From the NCBI GenBank assembly GCA_025937895.1, contig JAICQL010000014.1, positions 1 through 63,970 of the forward strand: a stretch of 63,970 nt of DNA, read 5' to 3'. The notes beneath the pieces are model-generated. The model searched no databases. It had not been told where the DNA came from and saw only the letters and a list, made by a program, of their open reading frames with translations. Origin of the DNA: Polyangiaceae bacterium (GTDB taxonomy: Bacteria; Myxococcota_A; Polyangia; Polyangiales; Polyangiaceae). Of this stretch, positions 43,593 to 51,411 are shown piece by piece; positions within the stretch are counted from its first letter, which is position 1; every line of letters begins with the position of its first letter. The position numbers were made by a program, and so were the translations under genes.

Positions 43593-44195
43593 GTGGCGAC
43601 CTTCGCTGAAGCCACGCTGCGCGCCCAGTGTGAGCTGGCGCTGGTGGCTCCCGCGCGCGAGGGAGCGCCGCTCGGCGGCTCCTGCCTGCTCGCCGGTGAC
43701 TGCGCTGCACCAGGCGGGGACGACGGCAAGGTCATCTGTTACGGCGGCACGTGTGTGCTGGAGCGGCGCGGGGCAGCTGGTGATGGGCCCTGCTACGCCG
43801 GCGGCAGCACCGGGCTCGCCCATGAGATGTACACCTGCCGGGCGGAGGACGAGGTGTACTGTCACCGCAGCAACAACGTCTGCACGCCCATTGCCGCCGA
43901 TGGCGAGCTTTGCCCGTATGCCAGCGCCTGTGGCGCGGGCGCGATGTGTGTCGGGGGAACGTGCCGCGCGCTGCCCGCCGAGGGTGAGTCCTGCCTGAAC
44001 GGGGTGCCCGGTGCGGGTGGCTTTTGCCGCAGTGGCACCTGCGATCGGCAGACCCTGATATGCGCGCCGGGCGGCGCCGAAGGCCAGGCCTGCAGCGAGA
44101 CCCAGAAGTGCGCGAGCGGCGTGTGCCTGCAGGGCACCTGCGCGCGCAGCGACTGGCAGCGCAACCTCAACTGCGTGGGCAGCGAAGCCCGCTGA
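43593..44195 (+). CDS. Cys-rich secreted-type protein, apparently lacking its signal peptide
   Basis: 200 aa from GTG 43593. More than 20 Cys in repeated short loops (GSCLLAGDCAAPGGDDGKVI, CYGGTC, DGELCPYASACGAGAMCVGG, TCRALPAEGESCLNGVPGAG, CSETQKCASGVCLQGTC). This is the pattern of myxobacterial extracellular Cys-rich modules, stabilised by disulfides. The frame is open only back to a TAG near 43544, and nothing in that stretch encodes a signal peptide, so the 5' end may have been lost or the start is unusual. Function unknown. Confidence 0.6.
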   Translation: MATFAEATLRAQCELALVAPAREGAPLGGSCLLAGDCAAPGGDDGKVICYGGTCVLERRGAAGDGPCYAGGSTGLAHEMYTCRAEDEVYCHRSNNVCTPIAADGELCPYASACGAGAMCVGGTCRALPAEGESCLNGVPGAGGFCRSGTCDRQTLICAPGGAEGQACSETQKCASGVCLQGTCARSDWQRNLNCVGSEAR

Positions 44196-44205
44196 GAGCG
44201 CGCGC

Positions 44206-45657
44206 TCAGGCCTTGCCCGGCATCGGCAGCTTGCCGTCGTGGGTGGGCATGGGCGCCACCTGAGGGGGGCTGAGCCCCTTGACCAGCTCGGCAATGTTCA
44301 CGGCCCGACCGCTGCTGAAGCAGCGGTTGGCGGCCGCGCCGATCAAGATCGAGTACAGGCCGCTGCGCTCGTCCGCGGCGCGCTTGTACTTGTCGGGCTC
44401 CGCCTGCCCGAACACCTCGCGCAGCATCACCTCGTCACCGCCGCCGTGGCCACCGGTGCCCGTCCACGGCTCGATCTCGCGCGGGGCGCCGCGCAGCGGG
44501 ATGAGCCGCGTCTTCACGGCGTCCTTCTCTGCGCCGGGGGGCAAGGTGGCGCCTGCGGTGAAGGCCTGCTCCACGATCTGGTGCTCGATGCGCCCCTTGG
44601 TACCGTTGAACGCGATCTGGTAGCCCTCCCAGGCGTTGAAGGCATTGAGCGAGTAGCTGAGCGTGGTGCCGGTTTTGTAGCGCACGATCACGTTCATCGT
44701 GTCCTCGATGTCGATCTCGGGCCGGAACACGCAGCGATCGCGGAAGTAGCCGTCGTGCTTTTCCTGATTCAGGTAGAGCGCCTGAAAGGCGGGGTCCGCC
44801 GCCAGATCCAGGTAGAACGTGCAGGCGGCCTTCTCCGGGCAGGTCCTGCAGCGCTCGTGATGGCTCTTCAAGCCCATGCGCCGGGCCATGGCCGGCGTGT
44901 AGAACTCGCGCTTGCCCGAGGCCAGCACCTGCTCGGGCTCCGTGCCCAGCCACCAGTTGACCAGGTCGAAATGGTGCGTGGCCTTGTGCACCATCAGCCC
45001 GCCCGAGATCGCCTTCTGGCTGTGCCAGCGACGGAAGTAGTCGGCGCCGTGCACGGTGTTGAGCAACCAGTGAAAGTCGACCGAGAGCACGTCGCCGATG
45101 GCGTTGCTCATCAACAGGTCTTTGACCTGAGTGCGCGGCGGTGAGTAGCGATAGTTGAACAGCACCCTCACGTGCCGTGAGTTGCGCTTGCAAGCGTCCA
45201 GGATGCGCTGCGCCTTTTCGGGGGTGGTGGTCAGCGGCTTCTCCGTGATGGCGTCGCAGCCGGCGTCCAGCGCTCGCACGATGTACTCGTCGTGGGTTGC
45301 GTCAGGGCTGGTGACGATCACCACCTCGGGCTTCACCTCCGCCAGCATCTCGTCGAACTTGCTGGCAAGATAGCGGCGCGGCTGCGCCCCCTCTGCGGCT
45401 GCGACCTGACCCCCGAGCTCCAGCCGGCCCGGATTGGTGTCACACAGGCCAACCAGCTCGTTGCCCTCGCGAAAGGTCTTGGTCAGGGCCGTGAGGTACA
45501 TCCGCGACCGCGAGCCCATGCCCACGATCACGTGGCGCTTGCGGCCTGGCGCCGCGGCTGCCGCGCCCGCGCCGGCGCTGGCCAGTCCCAGCGCCACGCC
45601 TCCCGCGGACTGTAACAAGGTTCGGCGATCGAGCCTGATGCCAGTGGAGTCGCTCAT
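44206..45657 (-). CDS. Tat-exported Gfo/Idh/MocA-family oxidoreductase
   Basis: 483 aa. A twin-arginine signal (RLDRRTLLQSAGGVALGLAS) precedes a Rossmann domain (HVIVGMGSRSRMYLTALTKT, NELVGLCDTNPGRLELGG, EVVIVTSPDATHDEYIVRAL) and the family EKP motif (CDAITEKPLTTTPEKAQRIL). The alpha/beta substrate domain includes FNYRYSPPRTQVKDLL and MVHKATHHFDLVNWWLGTEP. A four-Cys cluster (HERCRTCPEKAACTF) is unusual. Family members oxidise sugars with tightly bound NAD; some are GH109-type glycosidases. ATG 45657 has AGAAGGTGAGG upstream. Divergent from the six-hairpin glycosidase with a 40-bp gap, so the two probably share a promoter region. Confidence 0.9.
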   Translation of the reverse strand: MSDSTGIRLDRRTLLQSAGGVALGLASAGAGAAAAAPGRKRHVIVGMGSRSRMYLTALTKTFREGNELVGLCDTNPGRLELGGQVAAAEGAQPRRYLASKFDEMLAEVKPEVVIVTSPDATHDEYIVRALDAGCDAITEKPLTTTPEKAQRILDACKRNSRHVRVLFNYRYSPPRTQVKDLLMSNAIGDVLSVDFHWLLNTVHGADYFRRWHSQKAISGGLMVHKATHHFDLVNWWLGTEPEQVLASGKREFYTPAMARRMGLKSHHERCRTCPEKAACTFYLDLAADPAFQALYLNQEKHDGYFRDRCVFRPEIDIEDTMNVIVRYKTGTTLSYSLNAFNAWEGYQIAFNGTKGRIEHQIVEQAFTAGATLPPGAEKDAVKTRLIPLRGAPREIEPWTGTGGHGGGDEVMLREVFGQAEPDKYKRAADERSGLYSILIGAAANRCFSSGRAVNIAELVKGLSPPQVAPMPTHDGKLPMPGKA

Positions 45658-45697
45658 CCTCACCTTCTATTTGCGCCCGGGGCGCCGAGCAACAAAG

Positions 45698-47941
45698 ATG
45701 CGCGCGGGAGCGTTCTCGATGTGGTGCATTCTTGCAGTATTCTGCCTGTGGCTGCTGGAGGGCCGCGCGCTCGCCGCGCCGGCGAGCCCGGGTCAGGGCA
45801 TCGATCGCAGGGCGCTGGTGCAGCGCCACAGCCCAACGGTGACGGCGATCGATCCGGCGGCGCCGTTCATGATCGGCAACGGCCAGCTCGCGCTGAGCGC
45901 AGACATCACCGGGTTGGCCACCTTCCCGGAGCGCTACGCTCCGCTCGCGCCGCTCACGATCCAGGCGCAGTGGGCGTGGCACAGCTTCCCCAACCCTGCC
46001 GGCTTCCGGCTGGAACAGAGCCTGGTGCCGATCGAGGTTCACGGGCGGCAGCGCAAGTATCCCGCGCTGCGCGACTGGAGCGAGGCAAAACGACCAGAGA
46101 TCGCCTGGCTGCGAGAGAACCCGCACCGCTTCGCGCTGGGCCGGCTGGGGCTGCACCTGGCGACCCAGACGGGTAGCCCTGCGCGCCTGGAAGAGCTGAC
46201 CGACACACGCCAGACGCTCGAGCTGTGGTCGGGCAGGTTGCTGAGCAGCTTTGCGCTGGAGGGCACGCGGGTGGAGGTGGAGACCAGCGTGCATCCAGAG
46301 CTGGATGTGGTGATCGTGCAGGTGCGCTCCGCACTGCTCGAGCAAGGCCGCCTGGGCGTGGACCTGAAGCTGCCCGGGGTATCCGCGCAGCTGAACCCGG
46401 ACGCCGCCGACTGGCAACATCCAGAGGCTCACCGCACCATCGAGCACGGTCGCACGCCGCGCACTCTGCGCCTGGAGCGCGAGCTCGACGAGGCACGCCA
46501 TCACCTGCTGGTGAGCGCCGATCACGACCTCGCGATCGAGCTCACGGCGCCGCACCAGTACCGCTTCCGCGCCCCCGGCGCGCGCTCGCTCAGCTTGCTG
46601 GTGGGCTTCTTCGAGCACACGCCGCCGGCGGCGCTGCCGGCACCAGAGGCCGCGCGCGCGGCGGTGGAGCAGCACTGGCAGCGCTTCTGGCAGAGCGGCG
46701 GCGCGGTCGACTTCTCGGGCAGCACGGATCCGCGCGCGGCGGAGCTGGAGCGCCGGGTCGTGCTCTCGCAGTACTTGATGGCGCTGAATGCCTCGGGGCG
46801 GGTGCCGCCTCAGGAAGAGGGGCTCTTCTCCAATAGCTGGAACGGCAAGTTCCACCTGGAGATGCACCTGTGGCACGCCGCGCACTTCGCGGTCTGGGGC
46901 CGCCCGCAGCTCCTGGAGCGCAGCATGGGCTGGTATCTGCAGCACCTGCCGAGCGCGCTCGAGCGCGCTCGCGAGCAAGGCGTACGCGGGGCGTGGTGGC
47001 CCAAGATGGTGGGTCCGGAGGGCCGCGAGAGCCCCAGCACGATCAATCCGTTCATCATGTGGCAGCAGCCCAGCCCCATCTACCTGGCTGAGCTGCTGTA
47101 CCGGGCGCAGCCCTCTGCCGCCACTCTCGAGCGCTATCGCCGGCTGGTGTTCGAGACGGCGGAGTTGCTCGCCTCCTTTCCACACCCGGACCCGGAGCGC
47201 GATCGCTACGTGATCGGACCACCGATCGTGCCAGCGCAGGAGGTGTTTCCGCCGCTCTCCACCTTCAACCCCGGCTTTGAGCTGGAGTACTTTCGCTTCG
47301 CGCTGAGCATCGCACAGCGCTGGCGCGAGCGGCTCGGCCTGGCACGCGAGGCCAGCTGGCAGCGCGTGCTGGAGGGGCTATCACCCCTGCCACGGAAAGA
47401 TGGCCTGTATCTGGCGACGGAGTCCCAGCCCGCGCTCTGGGCGGCGGCCGCGGGCTGCGAGCACGGCGCACACGCGGGCTGCCTGCGCCGCGATCATCCC
47501 TCCTTCGTGGCCGCGCTCGGCCTCTTGCCTGGCGCGGGGGTGGACCGTGCCACGATGGCGCGCACCCTCGATGCGGTCGTGGAGAAGTGGGATCTGCGCC
47601 GCACCTGGGGCTGGGATTTTCCCCTGCTGGCGATGACCGCCGCGCGGCTGGGTCAGCCGCGGCGCGCGGTCGACTTCCTGCTGTGGGACGCGGAGAACTT
47701 TCGCTTCGGGCGCTCCGGCATGACCCCGCGCTCCCACCTGGACGATGGCCCGCCCAGCGCCGCCGGCAGCACGGCCAGCTATCGCCGCGCGGCGCACACG
47801 TATTTCCCCTCGAATGGCGCGCTGCTGCTGGCCGTGGCGCTGATGGCGGCGGGGTGGGACGGCTCGAGCCAGCCCCACCCCGGCTTTCCCGTCGACGGCA
47901 GCTGGGTGGTACGCAGCGAAGGACTGCGCCCCCTGCCCTGA
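45698..47941 (+). CDS. secreted six-hairpin glycosidase-like protein (GH65/GH95-type clan)
   Basis: 747 aa. Signal peptide WCILAVFCLWLLEGRALAAP. The N-terminal ~300 residues form a beta-sandwich (IGNGQLALSADITGLATFPE, VHPELDVVIVQVRSALLEQG). The rest is an alpha/alpha toroid with the conserved-looking stretch EEGLFSNSWNGKFHLEMHLW, then WHAAHFAVWGRPQLLERS, WWPKMVGPEGRESPSTINPF and STFNPGFELEYFRFALSIAQ. Similar proteins in Bacteroidetes and soil bacteria are listed only as six-hairpin glycosidases. The linkage cut is unknown; the context suggests a plant cell-wall glycan. ATG 45698, or 45719 with a better ribosome site. Confidence 0.8.
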   Translation: MRAGAFSMWCILAVFCLWLLEGRALAAPASPGQGIDRRALVQRHSPTVTAIDPAAPFMIGNGQLALSADITGLATFPERYAPLAPLTIQAQWAWHSFPNPAGFRLEQSLVPIEVHGRQRKYPALRDWSEAKRPEIAWLRENPHRFALGRLGLHLATQTGSPARLEELTDTRQTLELWSGRLLSSFALEGTRVEVETSVHPELDVVIVQVRSALLEQGRLGVDLKLPGVSAQLNPDAADWQHPEAHRTIEHGRTPRTLRLERELDEARHHLLVSADHDLAIELTAPHQYRFRAPGARSLSLLVGFFEHTPPAALPAPEAARAAVEQHWQRFWQSGGAVDFSGSTDPRAAELERRVVLSQYLMALNASGRVPPQEEGLFSNSWNGKFHLEMHLWHAAHFAVWGRPQLLERSMGWYLQHLPSALERAREQGVRGAWWPKMVGPEGRESPSTINPFIMWQQPSPIYLAELLYRAQPSAATLERYRRLVFETAELLASFPHPDPERDRYVIGPPIVPAQEVFPPLSTFNPGFELEYFRFALSIAQRWRERLGLAREASWQRVLEGLSPLPRKDGLYLATESQPALWAAAAGCEHGAHAGCLRRDHPSFVAALGLLPGAGVDRATMARTLDAVVEKWDLRRTWGWDFPLLAMTAARLGQPRRAVDFLLWDAENFRFGRSGMTPRSHLDDGPPSAAGSTASYRRAAHTYFPSNGALLLAVALMAAGWDGSSQPHPGFPVDGSWVVRSEGLRPLP

Positions 47942-48007
47942 GCTTCAGGCTGCAGCGCTGGCGTACGTCCGCGCTGCCCGCCGCCAGCCCGCCCTGCCGC
48001 GCACGGA

Positions 48008-49303
48008 TCAGAACTTCATGATCCGCTCGAAAGCCTGCTTCGGGCGATGCTTCGTGTCGAACAGCAGCGGAAAGTCCGTTCGGCGCGAGCGAAACTGCGA
48101 CAGCCATGTCTCATCGTCCGCGATACCCCAGAAGGTCACGCTCGTGATCGCCTGCTGGTGCTTGCGGAATAGCTCGAAGAACTGTCCGTACCGCTCCGCC
48201 TGCCTGGCCTCCAGCTCCGGCGTGAAGGTCTCCACGGTCAGGAACTGACTGGGCTCATACTTCTGCCCGGGCACGTACACGGACATGTCGACCTCCGTGA
48301 CGTGCACCTCGAGCCCGAGCGAGGCATACAGCTGGATGGTCTTCTCCAGCTCCTCGATGCTCTGGTAGTAGGCGTGATTGCTCGGGTCCGTCGATTGCTC
48401 GGTGCTCAGGTGCGCTTGCAGGCCCACGCCGTGCACGGGCACACCATCCGCGAGCAGCCCCTTCAGCATCTCGTACACGGCCTGGCGCTTTGCCGGCAGG
48501 TAGTTGCGATACTCGTTGTAGAACAGCTTGGCGCCTGGGTCGGCTGCGTGCGCGGCGCGAAAGGCCGCAGCGATGTAGCTGGTGCCCAGGATGCCGTGCC
48601 ACTTGCTGCGCTGATCCGGCTCCTGCTCCTCGGCGGTGCGGAACTTGCCGTCATCCATGATGGCCTCGTTCACCACGTCCCAGACGTACACGCTGCCCTT
48701 GAAGTGACCGACGACGGTGGCGATGTGCTTCTCCAGGCGCGCCAGCAGCACCTCCTTCGAGGCGTTACCCCCGGCACCGTTGCTGAAGACCCAGTCCGGC
48801 GTCTGGCGGTGCCAGACCAGGGTGTGGCCGCGCATCTTCATGCCGTGCTGGCGCGCGAACGCCACCATCTCGTCCGCCGGACCGAAGGTGAAGTTGCCCT
48901 CGGTGGGCTGCACGGACTCGAACTTCATCTCGTTCTCGGCGGTGATGCTGTTGAAGTGCTGCACCAGCAGGTCGGCGTGAGACTTCAACGTGCGGCTGTT
49001 GACCGCTGCACCGATGGGGAAAAAGTCCGCATACTTGCGCGCCAGCGAGGGAACCGCCGCGGGCTCGGCGCCAACTGCCGCCTGCGCGCCCTCCGCAGCT
49101 CCGGTGGGCGACGCCGGCGAGGCCGCCTCTGGCGCCTTGCTGCAGGCGAGCCACATGCAAGCGAGCAAGCCGCAGCTGAAGGCGCCGCTGCACTGGACAG
49201 AGCCGCGGGCGTCAAGCCACGCACGCCACCACGAGGATCGGGGCCGAGATTTCTGCCGATGCGCTGCCGGCGCGGGGTGCTCGAGGTTCACTGCCGTCTC
49301 CAT
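48008..49303 (-). CDS. GH10 endo-1,4-beta-xylanase, lipoprotein form
   Basis: About 431 aa. The GH10 barrel is unmistakable: ITAENEMKFESVQPTEGNFT, GHTLVWHRQTPDWVF, acid/base Glu213 in VWDVVNEAIMDDG, GLQAHLSTEQST, nucleophile Glu337 in VHVTEVDMSVYVPG and FWGIADDETWLSQF. It hydrolyses internal xylosidic bonds of xylan. A hydrophobic stretch ending MWLAC (about residues 45-60) gives a lipobox, so it is probably tethered outside. The start is uncertain: ATG 49303 leaves a rather long n-region, and other starts are possible. It follows the heme peroxidase gene on the same strand, separated by a terminator. Confidence 0.9.
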   Translation of the reverse strand: METAVNLEHPAPAAHRQKSRPRSSWWRAWLDARGSVQCSGAFSCGLLACMWLACSKAPEAASPASPTGAAEGAQAAVGAEPAAVPSLARKYADFFPIGAAVNSRTLKSHADLLVQHFNSITAENEMKFESVQPTEGNFTFGPADEMVAFARQHGMKMRGHTLVWHRQTPDWVFSNGAGGNASKEVLLARLEKHIATVVGHFKGSVYVWDVVNEAIMDDGKFRTAEEQEPDQRSKWHGILGTSYIAAAFRAAHAADPGAKLFYNEYRNYLPAKRQAVYEMLKGLLADGVPVHGVGLQAHLSTEQSTDPSNHAYYQSIEELEKTIQLYASLGLEVHVTEVDMSVYVPGQKYEPSQFLTVETFTPELEARQAERYGQFFELFRKHQQAITSVTFWGIADDETWLSQFRSRRTDFPLLFDTKHRPKQAFERIMKF

Positions 49304-49383
49304 CCTGGGTTTGGCCACCATTGGGCGAGCTACCATACGGGATCTGCGCTCCGCGTAAAGAGCGGCCAGAGACGAGGCGGGCA

Positions 49384-49423
49384 CGACAAAAAACAGTGCG
49401 GGAGCCGGCACTCGCCGGCTCCC
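49384..49423 (-). terminator. Rho-independent terminator of the di-heme peroxidase gene
   Basis: A perfect 10-bp stem GGGAGCCGGC / GCCGGCTCCC (49400-49409 and 49414-49423) with a 4-base loop. Reading on the minus strand it is followed by GCACTGTTTTTTG, a run of six T. It lies about 78 bases past the peroxidase stop and before the xylanase start. Confidence 0.8.
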
Positions 49424-49500
49424 TACCGCCCGACATCACTCGCGCCCGCCGAGCTCAGCCGTGGCTTCGGCGCTGCACTGAAGGCGCCGTGGCTCGAGCG

Positions 49501-51036
49501 TCAGTGGCCGTGGCCACCGTGGCCATGGCCATGACCGTTGCCATGACCGTTGCCATGACCGTTGCCATGACCGTTACCGTGCCCGTTGCCATGACCGTTA
49601 CCGTGCCCGTTGCCATGACCGTCGTCATCATGACCGCCGTGACCCGGATTGTACGGCTTGGGCTTCTGCACCACCTCGGTGTCCGTCAGCGTCTTCAGGT
49701 ACGCGACGAGCGCCGCCTCTTCCTGCGAGGTCAAGCCCAGGTCACCCACCAGGCCCGTCAGCGGTAGCACCGGCGTGACCTCCGCCTGCGGCCAGCAGTT
49801 GTTGGCGATTGCGTACGCCGCGCTGGCACCCGACAGATTGCACGTGGGCTTGGACGTGGCCGTGTTGTAGAAGTGAACGACCTGCTCCAGCGACTTGAAG
49901 TAGCCGTTGTGCATGTACGCCTTGGGGAAGAAGCGATGCTTGCGCATGTCGACGTTGCGCAAGGTGGGCGTGCGGAAGTCGCCGTCGTGCCCGGGGACTC
50001 CGGTGAAGCCGCCCAGGCCCAGATCCGGGTTGCTAGGGTCGAAGTTCGCCGCCTGCGGATTGGGCGGCAGCCCGATGTTGTGGAAGCTATTGTCCGTGTA
50101 CACCTGATCCGGCTCCTCGCCGCGCGCCAGCGGGTTCTGCTCCGGCAAGAAGTCAGGCGGCAGGAAGATGATGAACGGGTTCGGACCGCCGTTGTGGCAG
50201 TTGGCGCAGCCCGCGCCGCCCCTGTCCACGTTGTTGTAGAACAGCTCGTGGCCCAGGTTCTCCTCGTCCGTGAAGTCATCGAGCGGGAACTTGCCGTCGG
50301 CGTCATTGGCCAGCGCGATGTCGCGCAGCGAGCTGAAGGAGTTCATCTCGGGTGAGTGCTCGAAGGCCGAGATGGCCACGGCGATGCGCTTGAACTCGAG
50401 ATCCGCGGTGGCCGGGCCACAGTTGGGCTTGTGGCCCCAGGCCAGCTTGAACAGCGGTGCGTAGCGCGCCTTGGCCACTGCCTTGCACACGGCCTCTGCG
50501 CCCGGCAGCTCCGTGTTGCCCGGTGGAACATTTTGCTCCACGTCGTTCGCGAACGGGCCGAGCGCCTGATCGGCGAGCGGACCGAGGAAGCCTGAATACG
50601 CTGCCGCCAGCGCCGCATCCCCCTCGAACACCTCCTGCCCGATCTTGGTGCCGGTGGCGCGCCCGTCCCAGAACACGCCGCCGAAACAGAACAGGCCGAA
50701 GGGGGCGTCCGAGCAGTTCGGGCCGAAGAAGCCGCCGTTGAGGTTGGGGCTGGAGGCCGCGTATTGCGCGGACGGCGGCTTGCGATTGCCGATGGTATGC
50801 GGGTTGGCGCCCGGCACCGCCACCGTGGTCAGGTTGACCAGCGCCGAGGCTGCAGTGAAGCCATTCTCCGGCGCGTGACAGCTGGCGCAGGACTGGCGCG
50901 GAGGGAGCGAGATCTCGTCGAAGAAGACTTGCTTGCCGAGCGCCGCCAACGCTTCGACATTCGGAGCTGCTGCAGCCGTGCTGGCAGAGAAAGCCAGTAC
51001 ACCCAACGTCGCCAAACCTGAGATCGTGTATCGCAT
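49501..51036 (-). CDS. di-heme cytochrome c peroxidase/MauG-like protein with His-Gly-Asn-Gly tail
   Basis: 511 aa. Signal peptide ISGLATLGVLAFSASTAAAA; two CXXCH heme sites (RQSCASCHAPENGF and GAGCANCHNGGPN); family landmarks HTIGNRKPPSAQYAA, FWDGRATGTKIGQEVF, FHNIGLPPNP, FRTPTLRNVDMRKHRFFPKA and YMHNGYFKSLEQVVHFY. It belongs to the CcpA/MauG superfamily of periplasmic or outer-surface di-heme enzymes that reduce peroxide or oxidise protein or organic substrates. The last ~45 residues are (HGNG)n/HGHG repeats, unusual for the family and likely metal-binding. GAGGAGG lies 12 bases before ATG 51036. Followed by a terminator, so monocistronic. Confidence 0.92.
   Translation of the reverse strand: MRYTISGLATLGVLAFSASTAAAAPNVEALAALGKQVFFDEISLPPRQSCASCHAPENGFTAASALVNLTTVAVPGANPHTIGNRKPPSAQYAASSPNLNGGFFGPNCSDAPFGLFCFGGVFWDGRATGTKIGQEVFEGDAALAAAYSGFLGPLADQALGPFANDVEQNVPPGNTELPGAEAVCKAVAKARYAPLFKLAWGHKPNCGPATADLEFKRIAVAISAFEHSPEMNSFSSLRDIALANDADGKFPLDDFTDEENLGHELFYNNVDRGGAGCANCHNGGPNPFIIFLPPDFLPEQNPLARGEEPDQVYTDNSFHNIGLPPNPQAANFDPSNPDLGLGGFTGVPGHDGDFRTPTLRNVDMRKHRFFPKAYMHNGYFKSLEQVVHFYNTATSKPTCNLSGASAAYAIANNCWPQAEVTPVLPLTGLVGDLGLTSQEEAALVAYLKTLTDTEVVQKPKPYNPGHGGHDDDGHGNGHGNGHGNGHGNGHGNGHGNGHGNGHGHGHGGHGH
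49529..49624 (-). repeat. 12-bp tandem repeat encoding HGNG units
   Basis: Eight consecutive 12-base units (plus-strand form CCATGACCGTTG with variants CCATGACCGTTA and CCGTGCCCGTTG). Each encodes His-Gly-Asn-Gly on the minus strand. The near-identity of units at DNA level implies recent expansion. Confidence 0.93.
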
Positions 51037-51411
51037 GTTGCTCGTGTGTCCTCCTCGGTCCCCTGCCGGTGTGCACTGCACACCGCTCCTGCACGGCACG
51101 CCTTGACGCCCGCGGGGTGACTGCAGGGAAGAAAAAGGCTAGCAGCGGGGTTTAAACATTGCACTCGTGCAACACTGTAACTCCTGCTTTCGGTAGCAGA
51201 GCGCTGTGCAACGTGATCAGCGCGCTACCAGGCTCGTGCAGCGGACCACCGCGCCACCGCCGGCAGGCGCGGTACCCAGCACGCAGCTCGAGCGGTGGTG
51301 CGCGCACACATCCACGCGGCTCGCCCCGCTCCGCGCTACCTGGAGCATCGGGCGCGCACCAGCCCGGTGCGGCCCCAACGGGCGCACGCCCCTGCCTGCG
51401 CAGCGGCGCGC
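51037..51411. other. intergenic region between peroxidase and DUF1552 genes
   Basis: 375 bases without a credible gene. It contains the TTGCAC-TC-GTGCAA palindrome (51159-51172), a TTTAAACATT AT-rich patch at 51151-51160 likely to belong to the peroxidase promoter, and a 6-bp hairpin CGCACC/GGTGCG (51355-51371) about 40 bases past the DUF1552 stop that may end that operon. Confidence 0.45.
51159..51172. promoter_or_regulatory. palindrome TTGCAC-TC-GTGCAA
   Basis: Perfect 6-bp inverted repeat with 2-base centre, 123 bases upstream of the di-heme peroxidase ATG and next to a TTTAAACA patch. The second copy of this motif is at 43481-43494. A candidate site for a dimeric regulator; none identified. 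Confidence 0.5.

Noticed and set aside
45440..47185. Minus-strand open frame of 581 codons opposite the six-hairpin glycosidase
   Set aside because: Arg/Gln/His-rich mirror translation without motifs; the plus strand has a signal peptide and conserved glycosidase segments.
49529..49624. Possible CRISPR or regulatory repeat
   Set aside because: The 12-bp units have no spacers and lie in frame inside a gene, encoding HGNG.
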